Of a DNA stretch of 34,500 nucleotides, positions 18,742 to 26,850 are shown in pieces. A program made the translations under genes and the position numbers. Numbering within the stretch: position 1 is the stretch's first letter; every line of letters starts with the position of its first letter. The DNA is from Adiantum capillus-veneris (Eukaryota > Streptophyta > Polypodiopsida > Polypodiales > Pteridaceae): contig CM043946.1 of assembly GCA_014529385.2 (NCBI GenBank), positions 40,433,558 through 40,468,057 of the forward strand, in the 5' to 3' direction. The notes beneath the pieces were generated by a model. The model worked only from the letters and a program-made list of their open reading frames with translations, was not told the origin of the DNA and made no database searches.

Positions 18742-19949
18742 TGTAAGGTGCAGCGGAATGCTCAAGATGAGTGCTCCAAACTATGCTCAAGGGTTCCTTT
18801 TACTTACGGAAGGGAGAGCCTTCCGTTCCTTTAGTGAGAGAGTGCAATGATCACAAACAAAGTGTGACACTGTGAATGAAGGTGCTGAGAGAGAGAGAGA
18901 GAGAGAGAGAAAAGAATATCACACCACACGGTTCTCAAACCCTATGGCGAGAGAGGTCTATGCTATTGATTGCACAAATCTGGTACAATGGTCTAGATGC
19001 AATGGACTTGCCGACGATGTCGACGACAATGATGACGGCGACGAGACGGGCTGAAATCTGAAAACGCTAGGGGCTGAAATTTGCAAATCTGCTGAATTCT
19101 AACATTGTGTCGGCAAGGACGGCGATGGCAACAACACAACGATGATGCGCTGAAAACGCAGATGCTGAAATTTGTGGACAGCGGGCTGAAACTGGAAACG
19201 CTGGCTAATCTGACCGTGCGACGAAGATCTGCTGCAGGGAGGTAAGATCTGCGAGGTTTGAGGCTCTACCAGCGGAGTCTAAGTGCTGAAAACAGAAAAC
19301 GCTGATGCTAGGGGCTGATCTGTCGCCAACGATCTGCAAAACGCTGATGTTGATCTGCAAAATATTGATGTTGATCTGCAAGTTGCAAAAACGCCAAGCT
19401 GATCTAGGATCTGCAAAACACTAGGCACTCTGCAATCTGGAAACGCCAGGTGGCTATAACAAAAACGCCAAGGCTGATCTGCTATAGATAACGATGGGCT
19501 AAAACTGCTGGTGAGAAATGCCAATGGGTCTTGATGGCTGAAAAACGCTAGGTAATCCTGCCGATCTTGCTGAGAAAGTTCAATGCCAGATGCTGGGTCT
19601 CTGCTGCCTCCTCTCCAGAAATTGCTAGCACTAGGTTTTTATTTATACTTGCTTAGCAAAAATGCCATACCCAGTTTCCCAACAAAGTCACTTGTTAATA
19701 ATAAGTGAAAAATGGATAAAATAGGGAAAATGGGTTATGTGCACTGTAAAATGCTCATGATGGGTACTGACTGTAATGCTGATGATCATTTTGTGTGCAA
19801 TTAGAGGATATGCAACTACTCTAAGTGCCTAGACATGCACGGCCTGCTCGCAGGCTCACAAAGGTACCAGAACACTTCCTAAGCTAACATGAATCCTAGA
19901 CCTGAAGTAGCTTGTCCACATGCACATAGGGTTAGATGTGCATGTGACA
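18742..19949 (-). repeat. A1 5' LTR (about 1.2 kb)
   Basis: Minus strand begins TGTCACATGCACATC at 19949 and ends CACCTTACA at 18742. It contains a (GA)n run at about 18887-18910, a perfect hairpin at 18806-18826, GATGTCGACGAC repeats near 19015, and at least nine AAAACGCT/AAACGCC words between 19050 and 19560 spaced by TGATCTG. AATAATAAGTGAAAAATG near 19696 is shared with A2 and the 3' LTR. Confidence 0.92.
18806..18826. other. Hairpin in A-family LTR
   Basis: Perfect 8-base stem ACGGAAGG / CCTTCCGT with loop GAGAG. The same 21 bases occur at 28925-28945 in A2, and with one stem mismatch at 13936-13956. It lies in the part of the LTR next to the primer site, so it would be in R/U5 RNA near the 5' end of the transcript. 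The role is unknown. Confidence 0.75.
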
Positions 19950-19954
19950 TACTA

Positions 19955-20492
19955 AATGGGGAATCTGGCGAGATTCTGCAACCAAAGGATGCGGGTTCTC
20001 GCGAAGCTAAGGCTGGAAACTGAAAACGCTGGTGGTAGTGGCTAAAAACACTGATTGCTTGAGGCTAAAAACGTTGGGCTGATCTTGAGAAACGCTCGAA
20101 CCTGTGGGTGCCTGCCTGCTCTGCTGCCGGGTGCTTGCCCGCTCTGCTGCGGGTGCCTGCCCTTCTATGTCCTGCTTCTTTTGCTTCTACTGAGCGCCCA
20201 ATGGTTTCTTTTTTAGCTCTTTAGCAATTTGCCCTACCTACTTTTCCAACAAAAGTCACTTATTAATAAATAAGTGAAAAATGTGTACTTTGGCAAAAAG
20301 GGTTCAATGCTCTGAAAAATGCTCATGCTAACTGACGGTGCAAGAGAGGGCATACAACTGTGATCGGCCTGGGCATGCACGTCCTGCTAGAGGCTCACAA
20401 AGTGGCACGCTCAATCCTAAGCTAGGCTATGACTGATGCTAAACCATGGCAGAATTGTGTCCACGTGGCGCAAGTAAAGTGCGCACGTGACA
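19955..20492 (-). repeat. B 3' LTR, proximal (U3) half
   Basis: Resumes the B LTR after A1 with AATGGGGAATCTGG, matching GATGGGGAATCTGG near 21882 in the 5' LTR. Further shared landmarks are GATGCGGGTTCTCGC, GCCTGCC/GCCTGTCTGCTCTGC, TTTGCCCTACCTACTTTTCC and GTCCACGTGGC. It ends GCGCACGTGACA at 20492 (LTR start on the minus strand, TGTCACGTGCGC). A GCCTGCC/TGCTGC-rich short repeat lies at 20108-20162. Confidence 0.9.
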
Positions 20493-20501
20493 TCCCCCCT
20501 T
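20493..20501 (-). other. B polypurine tract
   Basis: Minus strand AAGGGGGGA immediately before the LTR start TGTCACGTG. It fixes the inner edge of the 3' LTR. Confidence 0.88.
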
Positions 20502-21167
20502 GTTAAAAGTGAGGCACAATTGCCGAACTTCTATTTGTACTTCTGATGCTGACTAATGAATACTTCTGATGTTGTGGATGCACAAACCAATGCAGATTCC
20601 TCCGAAACCAGGGACTCATGGTACTACGGGTGTTGTGGGTGTTGTTGGCGATGCAAACACCGTGTAAGGGTCACTGTCCAGCCTTACTACGATTGCCGAT
20701 TATCAGCCTGGGCTCTATACCAGATAGTGTTGACTCTGCCTGCTATAGCAAGAGTTGTTTCCCTGAACACTGACTGTGGTGAAAACATTACCGGTTCTGA
20801 TGGACTGAGGTCTGGTTCCGGAGTCCTTGCGAAAGGTTCAATGACGAGGAAAAAGGATGCAAGCTACATGAAAATGCAAAAGAGGCTAGGAATCCTGTCT
20901 CCAACTCCTTCCATATCCACATAAGAGGCTAGTAGATCCTGGTACTCAAGATCTCGGTTCTCGTGTATCCGATGTCGATCTTCCTTCAAAGACATGGCCA
21001 TGAAGATGGGATCTAGTAAGTCCATGGTAGAGACTCAAAGATTCTTCAAGAAAGTTGGGCGAGGTTCTTTGGGTTCTTGGTTCTTCTTCGTACTTGGGGT
21101 TCTTGATTCTTCTCGGGTTCTTCTTTAGGTTCCTCCCTTGAGTTCGCGAAGCTGATGCACGCACAGA
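20502..21167 (-). other. B internal region, no retroelement domain
   Basis: Only about 670 bases separate the polypurine tract from the primer site. No gag, protease or pol motif was found on either strand. The part next to the primer site holds the same GGTTCTT-rich leader repeats as family A. After it comes one short open frame (20864-21025), then stops in all minus frames. This absence of coding capacity is why B is called non-autonomous. Confidence 0.7.
20864..21025 (-). CDS. Short hypothetical ORF in B (53 aa)
   Basis: Starts at the first ATG after the leader (21025-21023), reads MDLLDPIFMAMSLKEDRHRI and continues charged and helix-prone to TAG at 20866-20864. The position is that of a gag start, and composition (Glu, Asp, Arg, Leu) recalls the N-terminal helix of the A-family gag, so it may be a gag stump. 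It has no recognised domain, and a 53-residue frame can occur by chance. Treat as uncertain. Confidence 0.25.
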   Translation of the reverse strand: MDLLDPIFMAMSLKEDRHRIHENRDLEYQDLLASYVDMEGVGDRIPSLFCIFM

Positions 21168-21179
21168 GCTCTGATACCA
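21168..21179 (-). other. B primer-binding site (tRNA-iMet)
   Basis: Minus strand TGGTATCAGAGC, perfect match to the initiator tRNA-Met site, one base from the LTR end CCAGACA. Same primer and spacing as in A1, A2 and G1. Confidence 0.95.
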
Positions 21180-21180
21180 A

Positions 21181-22344
21181 TGTCTGGTGCAACGGAAGAG
21201 AATAAGGATTTTCTCGGATCTAGTACTCCGCACACAAACACAAGGGACACTTTACTTCACTTGAAAGAACTAAATTAACTAGAGAGAGAAAAGAGATGAC
21301 ACAGGGATGTCAGGTCCCAACCCTCAAGGGCCCCCTTGCTCTGTTACCAAAGCAAGTACTTTCTTTATTCTTGCACAATGCTACTACAATGATGATGAGG
21401 CTAATGCGTACTGATGCTACTAATGTTGAAGGGTACCGATGCTGTTGAAGGGCATTGATGCTATTGAAGGGTACTGAAGGGGTCTATGTCGAAGACGCTG
21501 ATGTCGACGACGCGTACTGCTAGTCTATGTCGACGACGACGATGGTGACTGTGACGATGACGACGATGGCGTCGTCGTCAAGTCCAGGACTGCGATGACG
21601 ATGACGAAGGTGTCGTCGTCAAGATAGGGATCTCCAATGACGATGTCGACAACGATGATGGTGTCGAGGACAACGGAGTCAAGGCTGAAAACTGAAAACG
21701 CTAGATGCACTGCTCGGGATCTGCTACTGTGGCGATACTGCGGCCTAGATCTGCAACCGCTTCGCTGGGCTAGGACTGAAATGCAAAAACGCTGGCTGAT
21801 CTGGCTAAAATCTTAAAACGCTGGCTGATCTGCTGAATTCTGAAAACACTAGCCTGATCTGGTACTAGATGGGGAATCTGGCAAGGATTTGCAACCAGAG
21901 GATGCGGGTTCTCGCCCGGCTAAGGCTGGAAACTGAAAACAATGGTGGTAGTGGCTGAAAACGCTGTTTGCTTGAGGCTGAAAACGCTGGGCTGATCTTG
22001 AGAAAACGCTGGAACCTGTGGGTGCCTGTCTGCTCTGCTGCGGGTACCTACCCTTCTGTGTCCTTTTTCTTCTGCTTCTATTGAGTGCCCAATGGTTTCT
22101 TTTATAGCTCTTTAACAATTTGCCCTACCTACTTTTCCAACAAAAGTCACTTATTACAATGCTCTGAAAAATGCTCATGCTAACTGACTGTGCAACAGAG
22201 GGTATGCAACAGTGACCGGCCTGGGCATACACGTTCTGCTAGAAGCTCACAAAGTGTCAGGCTCAGTCCTAAGCTAGGCTATGACCGATGCTAAACCATG
22301 GCAGAAGCGTGTCCACGTGGCACAAGTGAAGTGTGCATGTGACA
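21181..22344 (-). repeat. B 5' LTR (1164 bp)
   Basis: Minus strand begins TGTCACATGCACACTTC at 22344 and ends CACCAGACA at 21181. It includes a GATGACGA/GTCGTCGTC-rich simple repeat at about 21490-21665, and AAAACGCTGGCTGATCTG words near 21787, 21817 and 21980. It is uninterrupted, so it is the reference showing that A1 inserted in the sister LTR at TACTA. Confidence 0.93.
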
Positions 22345-22418
22345 AAATTGGTTTATGGCTTATGTTTGATTTTCCAGGCGTAATCGACGGCAATTACAAT
22401 TCTTTCAAGAGGGGGGTA
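22345..22418 (+). mobile_element. G0: gypsy 3' internal region, right part, with polypurine tract
   Basis: Continues the sequence broken at 7774. AAATTGGTTTATGGC here corresponds to GAGCTAGTTTGTGGC near 33397. It ends with the polypurine tract AAGAGGGGGGTA (22408-22418 region) directly before TGTCAC. The parallel stretch at 33397-33471 shows the same order, with AAGAGAGGGGTA. Confidence 0.82.
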
Positions 22419-22520
22419 TGTCACAAAATGATGACGTGGCAATATTGCCCGGACACACACACAGCAACAACAGATGATGTGGCAATGTCACGAGGACGTG
22501 GCAACTGCTAACCTTAGTTG
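22419..22520 (+). mobile_element. G0 3' LTR, 5' part only
   Basis: Begins TGTCACAAAATGATGACGTG straight after the polypurine tract. ACGT-core boxes occur at 22432-22441 and 22495-22503, with a TGATGTGGCA variant at 22475-22484. Similarity to the other gypsy LTRs fades after about 22510, and no AAGAAATACCGAAAGGGG block or TGTTACA end follows, so the LTR is truncated or rearranged. Confidence 0.7.
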
Positions 22521-23589
22521 TTGGTTTCTTTCCAATGATTTTTGTTTTATTTTTGAGACCCTCTTTTTGAAGTTGCAAATGGTCGTACATTGTATGGCCA
22601 ATGTGAACGGTAGTTTCACACGCAGAAAGGAAGTTGGTCGGCATTGGAATTCGTGTAGTAAGAGGGTGTCTAGGGTCAAGATCATGTAGGTCCCCGCGTC
22701 GTACTTAGCAACTTGGTGGATACTAGGAAGTGAAATCAATAAAGGCACAAAATCAAGGTGGGATCATCGGGAAAATACCCGACAGTTGAGCTACGTTGCA
22801 TTTTTGGATGTGGTCCCAATGGGGATAGATGGTCAAAAGACCAGTGGAAGCCCAACAGAAGTATCTCCTAAAAATTAGGAAACTGCTATCTTGGGCCCTG
22901 AAATGTGTTCGTGTCATTACCTTCGGAATGATAAGCGGAACATTTAACAACTCTACCGCAAAGTCAACTAGGCAACCAGTCGGGGGAATTTTAGGCGGCA
23001 ACCCCACAACGGGAAAATGCTTGTAATCGTGCCAAGTGGCGCATTTAAATGCACTTTCCTCATGCAAGAGAAGGTAGCGCTGAATTTATAGTTGGGAGGC
23101 TCATTTTGAGAGTGTTGTCACAGGTTAAGAGCTCTCGAGTGCTTGCTTTCCACTCTATGTACAGTGTGGTGCTAGGAATGATGACCTGCACACTACACAT
23201 TGCTCTCTCTCTCCCCTACGTGCAGTTATGTGATGCCCCACAAGAGGGATTTTCATTTGACGTATGTACAATTGTGTGGGTTCATGCGCGATTGCCGAGG
23301 CAAGAGCCTCTTGCACAGCAACTGAATTAGCTAGTTGCTAATCCCCCGCAGTTACAAGTGAATTCGGAGAGGTTTCACGTCAGAAATCTAGTCCGATTCA
23401 AAGGGCAAGTAGCCCTACAGGTGCGGGAGCTCGAGGACTTGCTATGGATGCAACCGGCTCGCGAAACGGAGCACAAAACAGGGAAATACAGCCTGCTGTG
23501 TATTTTTGCAGGTTTAGGGTTTCGGCCCTAAATGGTCCCTAATACCCCCAGGAGGTCCGGGGACTCGAGGGGACCACTGTAGAGGTGAT
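22521..23589. other. Degraded sequence with a possible gypsy RT-linker trace
   Basis: Mostly unassigned. On the minus strand 23067-22753 reads FPVVGLPPKIPPTGCLVDFA and VELLNVP, close to the conserved gypsy linker GLPP..DF.IEL..G..P just before reverse transcriptase. In a shifted frame near 22830-22880 GF..S...SPLGP follows, like GFIRPS.SPWGAP. Beyond that nothing can be aligned. The stretch 23100-23589 holds no recognisable gene. A different, much older gypsy fragment is the best guess. Confidence 0.35.
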
Positions 23590-24046
23590 TTGGCACATTT
23601 TCAGGGCAGAAAACAGAGAATTCGGCGTGCTGCAGATTCTCGCCAGGTTTTGCAAAGTGTCCGTATGCGTCAGGAAAGTCATCTATTGCGTAAGAAACTA
23701 CTGTTTGTAAAGCGTCCTAGTACAGTTATGCTGCCAAAATCGGGCCAGAACAGGTGGTTTTCCAGCTTGTAGGAAATCGCACGTTTTATTCCCTCTATTA
23801 ATATATAAAGAAATACCGAAAGGGGCGCCTATTTTGGGGCCTACAGGTGGTCTTGCCTTGTTGAAAGGAGAGGACAGTGGATTTCCGAGCAACGAGAAAG
23901 GAGGGCAGCAAAAGAAAAATTCAGCGAAGAAGCCCTTCGTGAAAACGGCTCTTGAAGCGTCACAGGGGTCATAAAAGGCCACCAAAGACAAGGATTCAGT
24001 CAGGACTTCTGGAGCGCAGGCAAAGAAACAGAAAAGGAAGCCTTTT
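23590..24046 (+). mobile_element. Gypsy LTR remnant and start of G2
   Basis: The block ATATAAAGAAATACCGAAAG (23804-23823) followed by GGGCGCCTATTTTGGGGCC is the LTR core shared with 7107-7145 (minus), 32925 and 33811. It is followed by basic, Lys-rich coding sequence that leads into the G2 zinc knuckle, without a TGTTACA end or primer site. So LTR and gag C-terminus have been brought together by a deletion. Confidence 0.55.
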
Positions 24047-24600
24047 GTGCGCAAGTCGCTCGAGGAAAAGAAGGTCCTAATGGCTGAAAATAAATGCTTT
24101 ATATGCGAGCAGCCTGGTCATTTTGCTACCAATTGTCCACAAAGGAAAAGACCACCTGACTCAGATGATAAAGAGGACCAGAAAGGCAAGAAGCCTAAAC
24201 CCACGGCAGGTTTGGTGCCAGATATGGTGGGTGACAGGCCTAGTACAGATGCCAATGAGTTATGCAAGGCATGGGGTAAAGTTAGAGATCAGACGGCACT
24301 CATCTTCTTTGATCCAGGTGCCAAAGCAAACTTTATCTCACCAAAGTTAGCTATGAAGCTGGGATCAAAGCTGAAGAGATGGGGTACACGGCAGAGGCAG
24401 GGTTGGCATGTCCCGGCCACTCAAAGTGTGTTACTCCCATCATGGGAAAGCTGCGTCTGCATATTCAGTCATATGTAGACACAGAAGAATTTTATATCAT
24501 GCCATTGGAAGGTGCAATGCGCTACTTGGAATTCCATGGATGTTCAGAGTGCATGGCATGCTGGATGCCTTCGGCAAGACAATCACCCTTCAACACATAG
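24047..24600 (+). pseudogene. G2 gag C-terminus and protease
   Basis: Frame 24047-24478 holds the zinc knuckle CFICEQPGHFATNC (24095-24136), then LCKAWGKVRDQTALIFFDPG with the protease catalytic Asp at 24311-24313, in the D-P-G form. The frame slips near 24360 into 24379-24600 (KLRLHIQSYVDTEEFYIMPL) and again near 24515, after PLEG. Similar sequence in G1 (KLWLHCQGYLGHDDFYIIPL) shows what is being followed. The ATG at 24047 is only the first in frame; the true gag start is lost. Confidence 0.85.
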
Positions 24601-25480
24601 GGGCAAAACTAATGTTTTGGATGTAAAGCTCAAAGGGGAGTTTGTCCCTATCGTATCTGCTTCTACTATCACTTCTGTAATAAAGAATCATCTTTCTGCG
24701 TACTTGATTTTTGCACGTGATATCTCAGATAATGGTCAGTCAAATTTATCTGTGTTAGATAAAGAAAGGTTAGCATTTTTGCAGAAGTTTAGTGACTGTT
24801 TTTCTGATTCATTACCCTCGCAATTGCCGCCAGAGAGACCTGAGGACCATCGAATAGATTTGGTGCCAGGGTGTAGCCCACCAAATAGACCGCCCTACAG
24901 GGTTAATGCGGCGCAGCAGAAAGAGATTATGGGCCAAGTGGAGGAGTTATTAGAGAAGGGGCTGATTCAGCCTAGTTCTTCACCCTTTTGCTCCCTAGTG
25001 CTCCTAGTGCAGAAAAAGGATGGCTCATGGCGCATGTGTATTGATTACCGTACGTTGAATAAGAATATCATCAAGAATAGATTTCCTATTCCTAGAATTG
25101 ATGATATTCTCGATCGTTTAGAGGGTGCTGCAATTTTCAGCAAGATAGACCTTAAGAGTGGGTACCATCAAATTCGTATAAGGCCAGAGGATGTGCACAA
25201 GACTGCGTTTAGAACGACATTTGGTCTTTATGAGTTTCTAGTGATGCCATTTGGGCTAACAAATGCTCTTGCCACGTTCAATAGAATGATGGACCGGATT
25301 TTCCGCTCGTATCAACAGTTTGTTGGGACATTCTTTGATGACATGATAGTCTATTCGAAGAACGAAGAGGAGCATAGACGTCACTTGACCATTGTGTTCG
25401 AAGAGCTACGCAATCATCCTAAGAAAAGTGAATTCTTCTTGGAAGAGATCCACTTTCTTGGCCACAGTCTCAAAGGATCG
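24601..25480 (+). pseudogene. G2 reverse transcriptase
   Basis: One open frame (within 24512-25582) carries a complete gypsy reverse transcriptase: [51 protein letters not shown] with the first catalytic Asp, [20 protein letters not shown], and the active-site box FFDDMIVYS (Asp codons 25337-25342), then FFLEEIHFLGH. It is the best preserved RT in the window. The frame shifts at about 25470-25480 before the thumb and RNase H, and the N-terminus is joined to a broken protease. Confidence 0.93.
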
Positions 25481-26017
25481 TGTCAGAATGGATCCCGCAA
25501 AGGTCGAAGCTATCAAGACATGGCCAGACTTCAAGACTGTGCACGATGTCAGAAGCTTCTTGGGATTATGTTCCTACTATAGAAGGTTTATCAGGAATTT
25601 TGCAGAGATAGCATCACCTCTTTACGCTTTGCGAGAGAAAGAAGTCACTTTCAAATGGACCCAAAAAGAGATTTCAGCTTTTAGTCTCTTAAAGGAAAAG
25701 TTGACTTCAGATCTAGTAATTGTTTTGCCAAATCTCAGGAAGTCATTTGTGGTCCAGTGTGATGCGTGTGGCAGTAGCATCGGAGCAGTGCTAATGCAAG
25801 ATGGACGGGTAGTAGCTTACGAAAGCCGAATTTTGCAAGGGCCAGAGAGGACTATGCAAGTCTATGAGAAAGAACTCTTGGCCGTGATTCATACGCTTTC
25901 TAGCTGGAAGCACTACCTCTTAGGTGCTGATTTTGTTGTCCAAACAGACCATCAGACCTTGCGATACTTCATGACAAAGTCAAAGTTATCCGAAATCATG
26001 TGCTCTTTCTACAAATG
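25481..26017 (+). pseudogene. G2 RT thumb and RNase H
   Basis: Frame 25392-26048 has RSFLGLCSYYRRFIRNFAEI, then the gypsy RNase H: VVQCDACGSSIGAVLMQDGR with the first catalytic Asp (25761-25763), VYEKELLAVIHTLSSWKHYL with the Glu, and VQTDHQTLRYF with another Asp (25947-25949). These residues are intact. After KSKLSE (about 25995) the expected continuation is lost, and the frame runs into A2. Confidence 0.92.
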
Positions 26018-26676
26018 TGTCATGCCAAGGAAGAGATATGGAAGGTGACTTCCTTGAATGCATGCTTTTCAGCTTTTCATGAACAATCCGCATACATTCG
26101 TGCTCATTCATGAGTGAAACGTGCTCAACGTACAATATGTCATGCCTAGGAAATGGATCACATAAAGACGCTAACTAAAATACAGGAAACGATCACAAAC
26201 GAAACACTCGTACAATCGTACTGATGAATCATTCGAACACATAGTACTTCCTGTAAGGGTTCTTTGGACCTAGGCTCGAGAGCCAAGATCGGTTCTTCCT
26301 GAGGGATCGTCTCTACAATGAGGTTAGTTTCACTAGAGAAAGTATCAACTAACACATCATCTTTGTGAACAATCACATCATCTTCATGCAAATCATCATG
26401 CTTGTGAGAAATCACATCTTGATCATGCAAATCATCATGCTTGTCATTGTCATCCAAATCAGCATGCTCATCATTATCATTCTCATCATACTTATCATCA
26501 TGCAAATCATGTGTATCATGCTTTGGAGAAGACGAGACCGAGAGAGTCTCCTTCTCCTGAATCCGTTCAATCTTCGCCTGCACATTAGAAATGAGAGAGG
26601 GAGAATGAACAACTTGCTCTCCACGAATGACAATGGGAGAGTCACTTTTGGCATTGAAATTGAACGTATTTTCCAC
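26018..26676 (-). pseudogene. A2 Asp/His-rich spacer and integrase-like tail
   Basis: Frame 26676-26158 starts in the second part of the retropepsin region (VENTFNFNAKSD). It then enters a 60-residue tract (26523-26344) dominated by Asp, His and Asn (KHDTHDLHDDKYDENDNDEH and on), much longer than the A1 equivalent. PILALEPRSKE and EVLCVRMIHQ follow as in A1. The remainder (26158-26018) is in another frame with SEHECMRIVHEKLKS, parallel to DEHGCFQISLEKKKS of A1. Function of the acidic tract is unknown; metal binding would be a guess. Confidence 0.6.
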
Positions 26677-26850
26677 CCAATCAATGAGAGGGTTACACCC
26701 ACGAAACCATCAAATGCCCAAAATCATATCACATCTTGAGAGAGGAGAGACAAAAAAAATTCTACGAAAAGCAGCTTGTTGAATTGTAAACAACACATCA
26801 AGGCACTCTTTTGTGATGAGAGAGTCCATACCGGGAGCGAAGCCAAAGAC

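Larger units (their letters stand above)
8335..19949 (-). mobile_element. A1: gag-protease-only gypsy-like LTR element
   Basis: The 5' LTR is 18742-19949, the primer site 18729-18740, the coding region 18291-15538, the polypurine tract 15054-15066, and the 3' LTR is split into 8335-8361 and 13879-15053 by copia C2. A perfect 5-bp target duplication TACTA flanks it (8330-8334 and 19950-19954). The uninterrupted B LTR has a single TACTA at the same place near 21877. Excluding C2 it is about 6.1 kb. It carries gag and a retropepsin-like domain but no reverse transcriptase or RNase H, as in elements termed TR-GAG. Confidence 0.9.
7775..22344 (-). mobile_element. B: short non-autonomous LTR element hosting the nest
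   Basis: The 5' LTR is 21181-22344, the primer site 21168-21179, the internal region 20502-21167, the polypurine tract 20493-20501, and the 3' LTR is split into 7775-8334 and 19955-20492 by element A1. Without the insertion it is about 2.9 kb, with under 0.7 kb internal and no gag or pol domain. Flanks are GAATT (7770-7774) and AAATT (22345-22349), a 4 of 5 match. The homologous empty site near 33397 reads GAGCT in the same position. This is a LARD- or TRIM-like organisation, mobile only with enzymes supplied in trans (inference). Confidence 0.85.
24047..26017 (+). mobile_element. G2: partial Ty3/gypsy element
   Basis: Plus-strand zinc knuckle, protease, reverse transcriptase and RNase H in gypsy order, cut at the end of RNase H (RYFMTKSKLSE), where A2 sequence begins at about 26018. 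Its RT region differs clearly from G1/G3 (linker [29 protein letters not shown]), so it is a separate subfamily. No integrase, 3' LTR or gag N-terminus is present. Confidence 0.9.

Noticed and set aside
19015-19045. GATGTCGACGACGATGACG-type tracts taken as possible CRISPR or satellite units
   Set aside because: They are irregular low-complexity codon-like repeats inside LTRs with no spacer structure; a CRISPR array is not expected in plant nuclear DNA.
20556-20924. 122-residue plus-strand frame with a Cys-rich CCGCCWRC stretch
   Set aside because: It lies antisense to the transcription direction of B, has no recognised domain, and overlaps the end of the leader-proximal frame. It could be chance in a low-stop region.
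22829-23330. Plus-strand small frames that could suggest host genes
   Set aside because: Short, without domains, and in sequence surrounded by LTR debris; a minus-strand RT-linker trace fits better for part of it.
26365-26739. Plus-strand Ile/Met-rich frame resembling a membrane protein
   Set aside because: It is the reverse complement of the CAT/ATC repeat encoding the Asp/His tract of A2; the hydrophobicity is an artefact.
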